Source: Bacteroidia bacterium (GTDB lineage: Bacteria; Bacteroidota; Bacteroidia; CAIKAF01). From it: DNA of 57,906 nt. Shown here piece after piece: positions 7,579-15,696 of this stretch (positions are counted from its first letter, which is position 1; every line of letters begins with the position of its first letter). The translations under genes were made by a program, and so were the position numbers. Location: positions 1 through 57,906 of the forward strand of contig JACVCJ010000024.1 in the NCBI GenBank assembly GCA_016742095.1, read 5' to 3'. The notes below the pieces were generated by a model, which was not told the DNA's origin, did no database searches, and was given only the letters and a program-made list of their open reading frames with translations.

Positions 7579-9159
7579 TCACTGGCCTGCCGGGGGATTG
7601 GGGACCGCCTCAAAGGATGTACCGTTCCACAGGAAGGTTTCACCGCGCACTTTGAACAGGTCGCCGTTCTTCAGGTCCGGAAAACGGGGAATAAACCCGC
7701 CGGACACGGCCACCTGGGCGTTCAGGCGTTTGGCCAGGGTAAGCAGGCGCGGGTTTATACGGTAATCGGCACCGCAGAGAATGAGCAGCACCGGTTTGGT
7801 GATTTTTTCGGCCAGCGCAAGATCGCGCGGTACCGCGTAATTATCGGCGATCCAGATCAGTTTGCTGCAATCCGGGCAGGCGGTTTGGGCGGCCAGCAGG
7901 GCTTCCAGGTCATTTTCGGGCAGATCGCCCCCGTAACCGGCCTGCAGGGCTTTAAAAGCCGTGGTCTCAATGCTGTCGTACGTGTTTCCGTAGTAAGTGT
8001 AGATGCCCAGCGTATTCCCGATCTCCTTATCGAAGTCGGCTTTACGGTCGCCATCGTTAAAAAAGGCATAGAAGTCTATTTTTTTCGAATTGGTCTTTAT
8101 ATACGTAAGCATATCGGCAATGTAAGGGCCCATGCTGCCGGTAACGTCAAAAGCGAGGGCCGCGTGCTGCAGGTTTTGCTGGTTATTCAGCGTTTTGCTT
8201 ACGATCTTGTGCTTTTCGTGCAGCTGCCATTCGTCGAGGTTCAGCGCCACCCCGCGTATATTGATCTCGCCGCAGCCGGGCATTTCGTCCGGTTTCAGCG
8301 GAAGGCCCAGTGAGAAATGCACACGCAGCTCCTGGTACACATTCACCTTACGACCTTTGTACACGGCAGGTTCCCACACGGGCATATGTTCCAGGGCATC
8401 TTTTATGGCCTCTTCGCAGCCGTGGCCCAGGGCACGTTTTATCTTAAAATCCTGTATGCCTCCCGCCCGGTTCACTACGTACGATACTTCCGAAACGCCG
8501 CGGACCTTCTTTTCTATCGCTTCTTTCGGGTATTTGATCCCGAGGTTGAGATACCTGGCCAGGTCGCATTCATTATTGCCGAAACGCGGCGCCACGTCGT
8601 AATGCTCCAGGGGATCGCTGTCATAAGTTGTCAGGTTGCGTACCCGCTTGCTTTCGGACTTCAGACTGTCATCGGTACCCACGTATTCGGCCACTTTCTT
8701 TATCTCTTCGGCCCGGGTCTTCGGATCGGAAGGAATGCGGTAATACACACAGAACCCGTGAAAATAGGTCTCGGCCGTTTCCAGGTCTTCAGCGCCGGTC
8801 TGTTCGGTGTTCTGCAGGTAGATGAGCTTGTTGTCGAAAAGTCCGGGCAGCAGTTTTTCCAGGTTCTTCCAGCGCTGGGTATTCAGTGCGTACTGGTCAA
8901 AATCTTCACTGCGGCGGAACCGCGTATACAACAGGTCGATGCGGATAAGGGTAGACCGCCTCAATTCGTCCAGGACACTGGGATCGAGGATCTGGGGTTC
9001 GGCATAGGGGCAGGACAGCAATACCGTTCTTTCGCCCGGCGCCGGCCTGGGTTCCTTGAATTGTACAATACTGCGGGGCGCGGCATCTGCCGGGTTCTGT
9101 GACCGCAAAGGAATAAGGACGCCGAAAAACAGGAGAAGCGGAAGAAACAGGGCTTTCAT
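7579..9159 (-). CDS. Secreted TonB_C-vWA fusion protein
   Basis: A 526-residue protein with start ATG 9159; a TTG at 9168 in frame is less likely. A signal peptide (MKALFLPLLLFFGVLIPLRS) is followed by an uncharacterised 170-residue region, then a TonB C-terminal-like domain at about 197-285 (YPKEAIEKKVRGVSEVSYVV, MPVWEPAVYKGRKV). After it comes a vWA domain at about 335-480. The metal site DVTGS (338-342) and the downstream GGDLPEN element look intact, unlike the vWA protein of the bpX operon. TonB_C domains normally contact outer-membrane receptors and vWA domains bind partner proteins through Mg2+, so this is probably a periplasmic or surface adaptor. Specific partners are not visible. Confidence 0.75.
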   Translation of the reverse strand: MKALFLPLLLFFGVLIPLRSQNPADAAPRSIVQFKEPRPAPGERTVLLSCPYAEPQILDPSVLDELRRSTLIRIDLLYTRFRRSEDFDQYALNTQRWKNLEKLLPGLFDNKLIYLQNTEQTGAEDLETAETYFHGFCVYYRIPSDPKTRAEEIKKVAEYVGTDDSLKSESKRVRNLTTYDSDPLEHYDVAPRFGNNECDLARYLNLGIKYPKEAIEKKVRGVSEVSYVVNRAGGIQDFKIKRALGHGCEEAIKDALEHMPVWEPAVYKGRKVNVYQELRVHFSLGLPLKPDEMPGCGEINIRGVALNLDEWQLHEKHKIVSKTLNNQQNLQHAALAFDVTGSMGPYIADMLTYIKTNSKKIDFYAFFNDGDRKADFDKEIGNTLGIYTYYGNTYDSIETTAFKALQAGYGGDLPENDLEALLAAQTACPDCSKLIWIADNYAVPRDLALAEKITKPVLLILCGADYRINPRLLTLAKRLNAQVAVSGGFIPRFPDLKNGDLFKVRGETFLWNGTSFEAVPNPPAGQ

Positions 9160-9274
9160 CCCGGACAAGATAACAAGAATTGAGGCTTGACGCCGTTTTT
9201 TTACATTTTTTAGTTTCCCCGCAATTTGTGAGCCATGCCGGCCGTACAGGCATAAATTTGTTATCTTCGGGCCT

Positions 9275-10927
9275 ATGAAATACCTGTTTCTATGCTGTTC
9301 TCTGTTGTGGGGCGCTGTAAGCTCCGCCCAGCATGCCTACGGCCCCTTTACGCATGCCGATACCCTGCGGGGAGCGCTTCGTGCCGAACGCAGCTGCTTT
9401 GATGTTACGCATTACGATCTCACCATCGACCAGATCGATTTTAAAAAGAAATTCATTCATGGCAGTAATATCGTAACCGCACGTATCACAGAGCCCACGC
9501 AGCGCATACAGCTCGATCTCTTTGCCGGGATGAAACTGCTGAAAGTAAGCCAAGGTAAAAAAAAGCTGCAGGTACAGCGGGACGGGAACGCCTTTTTTAT
9601 CAGCTTGCCGCGCATGTATCAGCCGGGTGAAATGCTGCAGCTGACGGTAGAATACGAAGGTGCGCCGCAGGTGGCAAAGAATGCACCCTGGGACGGCGGT
9701 TTTGTATGGACCAGCGATCCCTTCGGCTATCCCTGGCTCGGGGTGGCCTGCCAGGGCACGGGGGCCAGCCTGTGGTGGCCCAACAAGGACCATCTTTCCG
9801 ACGAGCCCGACAGCATGCACCTGCATTATGTAATGCTGAACGATTCCCTGTGGTCGGTCGGCAACGGCACCTACCTGGGCAATTCCGAACGGAACGGCAA
9901 AACCTTCAGCGATTACCGCATCTCGTATCCCATCAATAATTACAATGTATCGCTGTACGTAGGACACTACAATTACCTCAGCGATGTATACATTAACGGT
10001 ACAGATACCCTGGACCTGGCCTACCTGGTGATCAAAGGCCATGAAGAAAAAGCCCGTGCACAGTTTGCCATGGTACCGGAAATGCTGGCCTGCTTTGAGA
10101 AATATTTCGGGCCTTATCCTTTTTTTAAAGACGGTTACGGACTGGTGGAAACCCCGTATGCAGGTATGGAACACCAGAGCGCCATCGCCTACGGCAACCG
10201 CTATATGAAAGGCTACCTGGGTCGCGATTATTCGGGCATCGGCCTGATGTTCGACTTCATCATTGTGCATGAGACCGGGCATGAGTACTGGGGCAATAAC
10301 GTAAGCATGCAGGACATTAACGATATGTGGATCCACGAAGGATTCTGCACCTATGCCGAGGTATTGTATGCCGATTGCGTGTACGGTGAGGAAAAAGCCC
10401 TGCAGTACATCAATCACAAAAAACAGATGGTACAGAACGACCGGCCGCTGATCTCCCCGCCGGGCGTAAATGCCGAACCCACGGGCGATATTTATCCCAA
10501 AGGGGCCCTGTTGCTGCATACGATACGCGGTGTACTGCAAAACGATGCTTTGTTCCTGGACATTCTGAAATCGATGCAGGATACTTTTGCATTGAAAAAC
10601 ATTACAACCGCCGATGTTATTGCGTATTTCAATACACGCAGCGGCACCGATCTTACGCCCGTCTTTAACGCCTACCTGCATTACATAAACATTCCTGTCT
10701 TTGAATACGGCCTGCAGGAACAGAACGGCCAATGGATGCTGAAGTACCGCTGGAAATGCGAAGAACCCGGTTTCCGCATGCCGCTCGGGGTATGGGTCGG
10801 CAGTACGTACAAAATGCTGCAGCCTTCGGCCGAATGGCAGACGACAGCGCTTTCGATCTCAGCCGAGACCGGTTTTGTCATCGACACCGATCATTTTTAT
10901 ATTCAGACTAAAAAAATACGCCCATGA
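9275..10927 (+). CDS. M1-family metallopeptidase, secreted
   Basis: A 550-residue gluzincin aminopeptidase-like enzyme. A signal peptide ending near SSAQ (residue 19) precedes an N-terminal beta domain of about 200 residues. The active site has AGMEHQ at 296-301 in place of GxMEN, HETGHEYW at 332-339 as the zinc motif, and the third zinc ligand E355 in WIHEGF. The enzyme is predicted to remove N-terminal residues from peptides in the periplasm or outside the cell. The length is short for M1 because the C-terminal ERAP-like domain is absent, which is usual for Bacteroidota. The stop overlaps the next start as ATGA, so it heads a four-gene operon with a CPBP protease and a split 5'-nucleotidase. 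Confidence 0.9.
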   Translation: MKYLFLCCSLLWGAVSSAQHAYGPFTHADTLRGALRAERSCFDVTHYDLTIDQIDFKKKFIHGSNIVTARITEPTQRIQLDLFAGMKLLKVSQGKKKLQVQRDGNAFFISLPRMYQPGEMLQLTVEYEGAPQVAKNAPWDGGFVWTSDPFGYPWLGVACQGTGASLWWPNKDHLSDEPDSMHLHYVMLNDSLWSVGNGTYLGNSERNGKTFSDYRISYPINNYNVSLYVGHYNYLSDVYINGTDTLDLAYLVIKGHEEKARAQFAMVPEMLACFEKYFGPYPFFKDGYGLVETPYAGMEHQSAIAYGNRYMKGYLGRDYSGIGLMFDFIIVHETGHEYWGNNVSMQDINDMWIHEGFCTYAEVLYADCVYGEEKALQYINHKKQMVQNDRPLISPPGVNAEPTGDIYPKGALLLHTIRGVLQNDALFLDILKSMQDTFALKNITTADVIAYFNTRSGTDLTPVFNAYLHYINIPVFEYGLQEQNGQWMLKYRWKCEEPGFRMPLGVWVGSTYKMLQPSAEWQTTALSISAETGFVIDTDHFYIQTKKIRP

Positions 10928-11862
10928 TCAACCGCTTTCTTCAACGGGCTTCCGATATGCGCCTCAACATCCGTTCTGTGGGCGGAGGTTTCCTGTTTGT
11001 ACTGGGCATGCTGTTCCTGGGACAGATGCCGCTGAGCCTGGTGATCGGCAGCCTGGCATCGGGGCATAATGTAACAGTGCAGGACGTGAACGATAATCCC
11101 GAAAAGTTTGGCCTCTCTACGGAAATTTACCTCTCCCTGGCCATGTTCTCCTTTATACTGGCCATGGCGGCGCTCTGGTTCGTGATCCGTTTTTTTCACA
11201 ACGGCCGCTTCCGGCAGATCGTTTCACCCAACCCGCGCCTGCGCTGGGGCCGCCTGCTTTTGCCGGGACTCATCTGGTTCGTATTTTCGGCAGGCTACGA
11301 TGTGTATTCCTGGTACATGCATCCCGAACTGTACACCCTTACGTTCCACTGGAAAAGTTTTTTGCCCCTGCTGCTCATCGGGCTGTTCCTGCTGCCGTTC
11401 CAGACCTCGTTCGAAGAATTTTTCCTGCGCGGTTACCTGATGCCCGCCGTTTCATACGGTACGCGCAACGCCATTCCGGGACTGCTGGTATCGGCCACCG
11501 TATTCGCCCTGATGCATTCCTTCAATCCCGAAGTGGACAAGTACGGTTTCCTGACCATGTTTCCCTATTATTTCGGCTTTGGTTTTTTCCTCGGACTCAT
11601 TGCTGTATGGGACCAGGGGCTTGAAATACCGCTGAGTTTACATTATTTTAATAACCTGTATTCCCTGTTAATCGTTACCTTTGAAGGCAGTGCGCTCCGG
11701 ACCAGTGCGGTGTTTACCCTGAAGGAAATGGACATGCAGGCATCGATGATCTACTTTTACATCTCCATGCTTGTCATCACCTTCCTGTGTATGCTCTTCT
11801 GCCGCTGGAAATGGCCGCCCGCTTTAAAAGTACGTGAGAATAATGAAGGGGTACAGGAATAG
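10924..11862 (+). CDS. CPBP-family intramembrane glutamic endopeptidase (Abi/CAAX-protease-like)
   Basis: A 312-residue polytopic membrane protein with about seven hydrophobic segments. The three conserved CPBP motifs are present: EEFFLR at 164-169 (catalytic glutamates plus arginine), FALMHSFN with H198, and SLHYFNN with H240 and N243/244. Family members include Rce1-like CAAX proteases and bacteriocin-immunity proteins; the substrate here is unknown. It overlaps the M1 gene by four bases and is followed by a 5'-nucleotidase C-terminal-domain lipoprotein starting one base after its stop. All catalytic residues are retained, so activity is likely. Confidence 0.88.
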   Translation: MINRFLQRASDMRLNIRSVGGGFLFVLGMLFLGQMPLSLVIGSLASGHNVTVQDVNDNPEKFGLSTEIYLSLAMFSFILAMAALWFVIRFFHNGRFRQIVSPNPRLRWGRLLLPGLIWFVFSAGYDVYSWYMHPELYTLTFHWKSFLPLLLIGLFLLPFQTSFEEFFLRGYLMPAVSYGTRNAIPGLLVSATVFALMHSFNPEVDKYGFLTMFPYYFGFGFFLGLIAVWDQGLEIPLSLHYFNNLYSLLIVTFEGSALRTSAVFTLKEMDMQASMIYFYISMLVITFLCMLFCRWKWPPALKVRENNEGVQE

Positions 11863-11863
11863 A

Positions 11864-12601
11864 ATGATTGCCTTTGCAGGCATTTTGCTTTTTTTGACGA
11901 CAGGCTGCTCCACAGGTAAACCGCAGCTTACCGAAAAGTCATACATATACGTAAAAAAGGAAATGCCGGCCGATCCGGCCATGATCCGCACCATACAGCC
12001 TTACACACAGCAGATCGAACGTATCCTGAACGAAGCCATCGGGTACGCGCCGCAGTCCCTCAGTAAAGGCAAACCCAATGCTCCGCTGGGCAATTATATT
12101 TCGGACCTGCTGCTCGGTTTTGCCCGCAACCGCAGCGATATACCCCGCGCCGATATGGCCATTTTCAATAACGGCGGACTGCGGACCTCCATACCGGCCG
12201 ATTCGGTACGCATACGCGATATCTTTGAACTGATGCCCTTTGAAAATGCCCTGGTACTGGTGAAGATGCCGGGCGATTCCATCCTGAAAATAGCGCCCTA
12301 CCTGCTGGAAAGGGGAGGAGAACCCGTAGCGGGACTCCGTTTCCATTCGGCTAACGGACAAACGGAATGCTTCCTGGTGGACGGTAAGAACGTAGAGGCG
12401 GGACAGAGTTATTATGTACTTACCTCCGACTACCTGGCTGCGGGTGGCGACCGTATGTATTTTTTCGGCGGACTGCCCCGGGTATCCCTGAACATAAAGA
12501 TGCGCGACGCCATCATCGACGCCATGCGCAATGACTTCCGCAACGGACAGTATGTACGTGCAGAGGCCGACGACCGCCTGCTGATCAAAAAAACGAAGTA
12601 A
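11864..12601 (+). CDS. Lipoprotein carrying only the 5'-nucleotidase C-terminal domain
   Basis: A 245-residue protein starting at ATG 11864, one base after the upstream stop, with AGGAA about eight bases before it. An earlier in-frame start at 11843 is possible but would precede a normal lipoprotein signal (LLFLTTGCS). The rest matches the substrate-recognition domain of 5'-nucleotidases: an NYISDLLLGFA segment, FNNGGLRTSIPADSV, and a final YYVLTSDYLAAGGD. In the usual enzyme this domain follows the metallophosphatase domain on one chain. Here the catalytic half is the next gene, whose ATG overlaps this stop as TAATG. The two halves probably form one membrane-anchored enzyme that releases nucleosides. 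Confidence 0.85.
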   Translation: MIAFAGILLFLTTGCSTGKPQLTEKSYIYVKKEMPADPAMIRTIQPYTQQIERILNEAIGYAPQSLSKGKPNAPLGNYISDLLLGFARNRSDIPRADMAIFNNGGLRTSIPADSVRIRDIFELMPFENALVLVKMPGDSILKIAPYLLERGGEPVAGLRFHSANGQTECFLVDGKNVEAGQSYYVLTSDYLAAGGDRMYFFGGLPRVSLNIKMRDAIIDAMRNDFRNGQYVRAEADDRLLIKKTK

Positions 12602-13524
12602 TGAAAAGAAGAGATTTTATACAGGCCTCGGTGCTGGCTGCAGGCTCCCTGCCGCTGATGAGCGCGGGCACACGTACAGCGGGCACACGTAAACTCACTA
12701 TACTGTACACGAACGATCAGCACAGCCGCATCGATCCCTTCCCGGACAATCACCCGAAGTATCCCGGACAGGGCGGTTTTGCCGCACGTGCCGCCCTGAT
12801 CGACGGCATCCGTGCCGAAGGTAACGAGGTACTGCTGCTCGATGCCGGCGACGTATTCCAGGGGACGCCCTATTTCAATTATTTCGGCGGGGAACTGGAA
12901 TTCAGGCTCATGACCATGATGGGTTACGATGCCTGTACACTGGGCAACCACGATTTCGACAACGGCGTGGAAGGCTTCCTGAAACAGACCCCGCACGCCG
13001 GTTTTACGTTCGTCAACAGCAATTACCGTATCGAACGTGCCGATATGCGCAGCGTGATACAGGAGAACAAGGTCTTCCGCAAAGGCGGCTATAAGATCGG
13101 GGTATACGGACTGGGCATCGATTTCGAAGGCCTGGTGGCGGCGGAGAATCACCAGGGCGTCTTTTATACGGACCCCGTGGCCGTAGCCCTGGAACAGGAA
13201 GAAATTTTGAAAAAAAAGCGGGGTTGTGATCTGGTTATCTGTCTTTCACATTTGGGCTATTCCTATTCAGAAAACAGAATCAGCGACTTAACATTAGCGA
13301 AACAATTACGCAATACGGACATCATCATCGGAGGGCATACACACAGCTTCCTGGAGCAGCCTGTAAATATTGTTAATTCGGGCGGTACGGGCACACTGGT
13401 AACACAGGCGGGCTGGGCCGGATTGGTTTTGGGACGTATTGATATTGTGTTTGATAGTAAAGGCAAGGGATGGAAGGCCCAGACCGCTATGCAAAAAATT
13501 TCTTCAAATGCAATACGCGGTTGA
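12601..13524 (+). CDS. 5'-nucleotidase-type metallophosphatase (catalytic half), Tat-like leader
   Basis: A 307-residue calcineurin-like metallophosphoesterase. The N-terminus MKRRDFIQASVLAAG resembles a Tat signal. Metal-binding motifs of the 5'-nucleotidase family are complete: LYTNDQHSR, LLDAGDVFQG, LGNHDFDN, ICLSHLG and IIGGHTHSF. The family hydrolyses nucleotide monophosphates or UDP-sugars in the periplasm. It lacks the C-terminal substrate-binding domain, which is encoded by the overlapping upstream gene. It ends the four-gene envelope operon; no hairpin terminator was found before dnaA. Confidence 0.9.
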   Translation: MKRRDFIQASVLAAGSLPLMSAGTRTAGTRKLTILYTNDQHSRIDPFPDNHPKYPGQGGFAARAALIDGIRAEGNEVLLLDAGDVFQGTPYFNYFGGELEFRLMTMMGYDACTLGNHDFDNGVEGFLKQTPHAGFTFVNSNYRIERADMRSVIQENKVFRKGGYKIGVYGLGIDFEGLVAAENHQGVFYTDPVAVALEQEEILKKKRGCDLVICLSHLGYSYSENRISDLTLAKQLRNTDIIIGGHTHSFLEQPVNIVNSGGTGTLVTQAGWAGLVLGRIDIVFDSKGKGWKAQTAMQKISSNAIRG

Positions 13525-13618
13525 TTTTTTTTTACAATTTTTTCTTCGAATATTTGCCCTGTTGAAAATCTCCGAAACCCTAAACCCACTAAGGATATAT
13601 AGTTTTTCAATGCTCTGT

Positions 13619-13627
13619 TGTGTATAA
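13619..13627 (-). promoter_or_regulatory. DnaA box upstream of dnaA
   Basis: On the minus strand the nine bases read TTATACACA, a match to the relaxed DnaA-box consensus TTWTNCACA. It lies 34 bases before the dnaA start codon and is the only box I found in the 136-base intergenic region. A single site suits autoregulation of dnaA; it does not by itself make an origin. Confidence 0.55.
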
Positions 13628-13660
13628 AATTAGTGTTAACTGTTATTAAACGTAGTGTAA

Positions 13661-15112
13661 ATGATTACTGAGCCTATGAAAAAAACTGCCGCAGAAGTGT
13701 GGACAGGATGCCTGTCTTTCATTCGCGATAATGTGAGCCCGACCAGTTTCAAAACCTGGTTTGAGCCGATCATTCCCGTGAAGCTGGAAGATAACATCAT
13801 TACCATACAGGTGCCGACGCAGTTTTTTTACGAGTGGCTGGAAGAACATTACCTGACGCTTCTTAAATCGGCAATCAAGAAAGAGCTTGGTCCGGATGGA
13901 AAACTTGAATACAGTATTGTAATGGCCGGAAGCAGCGCTTCCACCTCTGCCTATACCACAAAAGTACCGCCTACAGACCGCCGCGCGGTGTTAAACCCTG
14001 CCGTTAATGCGCCTATGGATTTATCCAGCTCCAAAACGATCCGCAACCCGTTCGTGGTCCCCGGATTGAAACAGATCAACATTGAAAGCAACCTGATCCC
14101 TTCGAAGAACTTCGATAACTTCGTAGAGGGGGATTGCAACCGCCTGGCACGCAGTGCCGGTTTTGCCGTTTCCAAAAACCCGGGCGGCACCTCTTTTAAC
14201 CCTCTGCTGCTGTACGGCGGCGCCGGTCTCGGTAAAACGCACCTGGCCCACGCTATCGGCATCGAGATCAAAAAGAACTTTCCCGATAAGATCGTCTTAT
14301 ATATCGACGCCGACAAATTCACACGCCAGTTCGTAGATGCGGTTAAAAACAATTCTACCAACGATTTTGTGAATTTCTACCAGCTGATGGACGTACTTAT
14401 CATCGACGACGTACATCACCTGTCCGGCAAGGAAAAAACACAGGACGTGTTCTTCCATATCTTCAACCACCTGCACCAGAACGGTAAGCAGATCATCCTT
14501 ACCAGCGACAAACCGCCGGTAGAGATCGTGGGTATGGAACAGCGCCTGCTTTCCCGCTTTAAATGGGGCCTTTCTGCCGATCTGCAGATGCCCGAGCTGG
14601 AAACGCGTATCGCTATCCTTAAGTCCAAGATCTACAAGGACGGCATCGAACTGCCCGACGAGGTACTGGAATACCTGGGATACAGCATCACCTCCAGCGT
14701 ACGCGAACTGGAAGGCGCACTGATCTCCCTGCTGGCACAGTCGTCCTACAATAAGAAAGAAATTACGCTCGAGCTCGCCAAGAAGATCATCGACCGTTTT
14801 GTGAAGAACACACAGCGCGAGATATCCATCGAGTACATACAGAAAGTGGTTTGCGATTACTTTAAACTGAGCGTGGACGTGATCAAGAGCAAGACCCGCA
14901 AGAGAGAAGTGGTACAGGCCCGGCAGATCGCCATGTACTTTGCCAAAAGCTACACCAAGTTCTCCCTGGCTACCATAGGCGCACACTGCGGCGGTAAAGA
15001 CCACGCGACCGTGCTGCACGCCTGCAAAACCGTAAATAACCTCATGGAAACGGATAAACGTTTCAAGGCGTACGTAGACGAACTCGATAAAAAGATCAAT
15101 CTCAACGCATAA
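13661..15112 (+). CDS. dnaA: Chromosomal replication initiator protein DnaA
   Basis: A 483-residue initiator ATPase. Domain I contains SFKTWFEPI, followed by a linker to about residue 130. The AAA+ core has Walker A GGAGLGKT at 186-193 and Walker B LIIDD at 246-250. The C-terminal DNA-binding domain carries the signature CGGKDHATVLHA. The protein opens the origin by binding DnaA boxes. A second in-frame ATG at 13676 (MKKTAAEVW) is an equally plausible start. A candidate DnaA box lies in the upstream gap, and a strong hairpin terminator follows the gene. Neighbouring genes are unrelated, so dnaA stands alone rather than in a dnaA-dnaN operon. Confidence 0.97.
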   Translation: MITEPMKKTAAEVWTGCLSFIRDNVSPTSFKTWFEPIIPVKLEDNIITIQVPTQFFYEWLEEHYLTLLKSAIKKELGPDGKLEYSIVMAGSSASTSAYTTKVPPTDRRAVLNPAVNAPMDLSSSKTIRNPFVVPGLKQINIESNLIPSKNFDNFVEGDCNRLARSAGFAVSKNPGGTSFNPLLLYGGAGLGKTHLAHAIGIEIKKNFPDKIVLYIDADKFTRQFVDAVKNNSTNDFVNFYQLMDVLIIDDVHHLSGKEKTQDVFFHIFNHLHQNGKQIILTSDKPPVEIVGMEQRLLSRFKWGLSADLQMPELETRIAILKSKIYKDGIELPDEVLEYLGYSITSSVRELEGALISLLAQSSYNKKEITLELAKKIIDRFVKNTQREISIEYIQKVVCDYFKLSVDVIKSKTRKREVVQARQIAMYFAKSYTKFSLATIGAHCGGKDHATVLHACKTVNNLMETDKRFKAYVDELDKKINLNA

Positions 15113-15141
15113 TAATAAACGCTTTTGTTTTGACACAAAAG

Positions 15142-15172
15142 AACGCCGCTCTTTCGGGAACGGCGTTTTTTT
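15142..15172 (+). terminator. Rho-independent terminator after dnaA
   Basis: Stem AACGCCG (15142-15148) pairs with CGGCGTT (15161-15167) and is followed by a run of T to 15172. The opposite side has a partial T tract (TTCTTTT on the minus strand), so it may also serve the convergent His-rich gene. Confidence 0.85.
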
Positions 15173-15193
15173 ATGGGATGAAAATGCAATACG

Positions 15194-15553
15194 TTATTTG
15201 CCGTCGCGGCCGGTAGTGCCCGTGCTGCCCGAAGGGGTTGTACCCGCCGGTTGCTGCTGCGCCGGTTTTTTATCCTTTTTGTCTTTATTGCGCGCATCTT
15301 CCGAACGCTGCTGTCCGAACGCACGGCCGCTCATATCGCCCTTGTTCTTACCGTAGGCGTGGCCCTTGCCATTATGTCCGTTACCGCCGCCGTGATCGTG
15401 GTTATGATCATGATGATGCTCTTTGCCGGAGCCCTGTTCTTTAGCCGGCTTGCCGGAACCTGTAGCTTCGCTGCCGCTGCGTGTCTGAGAGAAGGCCGTT
15501 ACCGAAAGTGTACCCATAAAAAGTACGCCGAGGATAAATTTAAGCTGTTTCAT
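15194..15553 (-). CDS. Small secreted His/Gly-rich protein
   Basis: A 119-residue protein with a signal peptide (MKQLKFILGVLFMGTLSV, cleavage near FSQ). The mature chain is low-complexity: Gly/Ser/Lys-rich up to residue 45, then eight histidines within residues 46-65 (HHHDHNHDHGGG), then a Lys-rich and Gln/Pro/Thr/Gly-rich tail. The cluster suggests binding of Zn, Ni or Cu in the periplasm, but no folded domain is visible. The gene has a well-formed TTTG-N17-TAnnTTTG promoter ending four bases from the ATG. It could equally be a disordered envelope filler protein. Confidence 0.7.
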   Translation of the reverse strand: MKQLKFILGVLFMGTLSVTAFSQTRSGSEATGSGKPAKEQGSGKEHHHDHNHDHGGGNGHNGKGHAYGKNKGDMSGRAFGQQRSEDARNKDKKDKKPAQQQPAGTTPSGSTGTTGRDGK

Positions 15554-15557
15554 ACTG

Positions 15558-15586
15558 CAAAGGTATTTTACAGAGTATACGGCAAA
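15558..15586 (-). promoter_or_regulatory. Bacteroidota promoter of the His-rich gene
   Basis: On the minus strand the -33 TTTG (15583-15586) is separated by 17 bases from the -7 element TACCTTTG (15558-15565), a full match to TTTG-N17-20-TAnnTTTG. The -7 element ends only four bases before the start codon at 15553, so the transcript is predicted to be leaderless or nearly so. Confidence 0.65.
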
Positions 15587-15696
15587 ATCTGTGCAGGGTT
15601 ATGAACCCCGCTCCTGTATTAACAAGAATATAAGTATTGCCGCAGGGTGGTCTCCCGGTTTTTTTTGGAGAAAATTAGCTTTATCTTTCGGCTGCT

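Noticed and set aside
7579-9159. Secreted vWA protein as part of the bpX system
   Set aside because: It has a signal peptide and is encoded separately from the operon, with different genes in between; the bpX components are cytoplasmic.
13525-13660. Origin of replication
   Set aside because: Only one DnaA box and no AT-rich repeat array or dnaN were seen.
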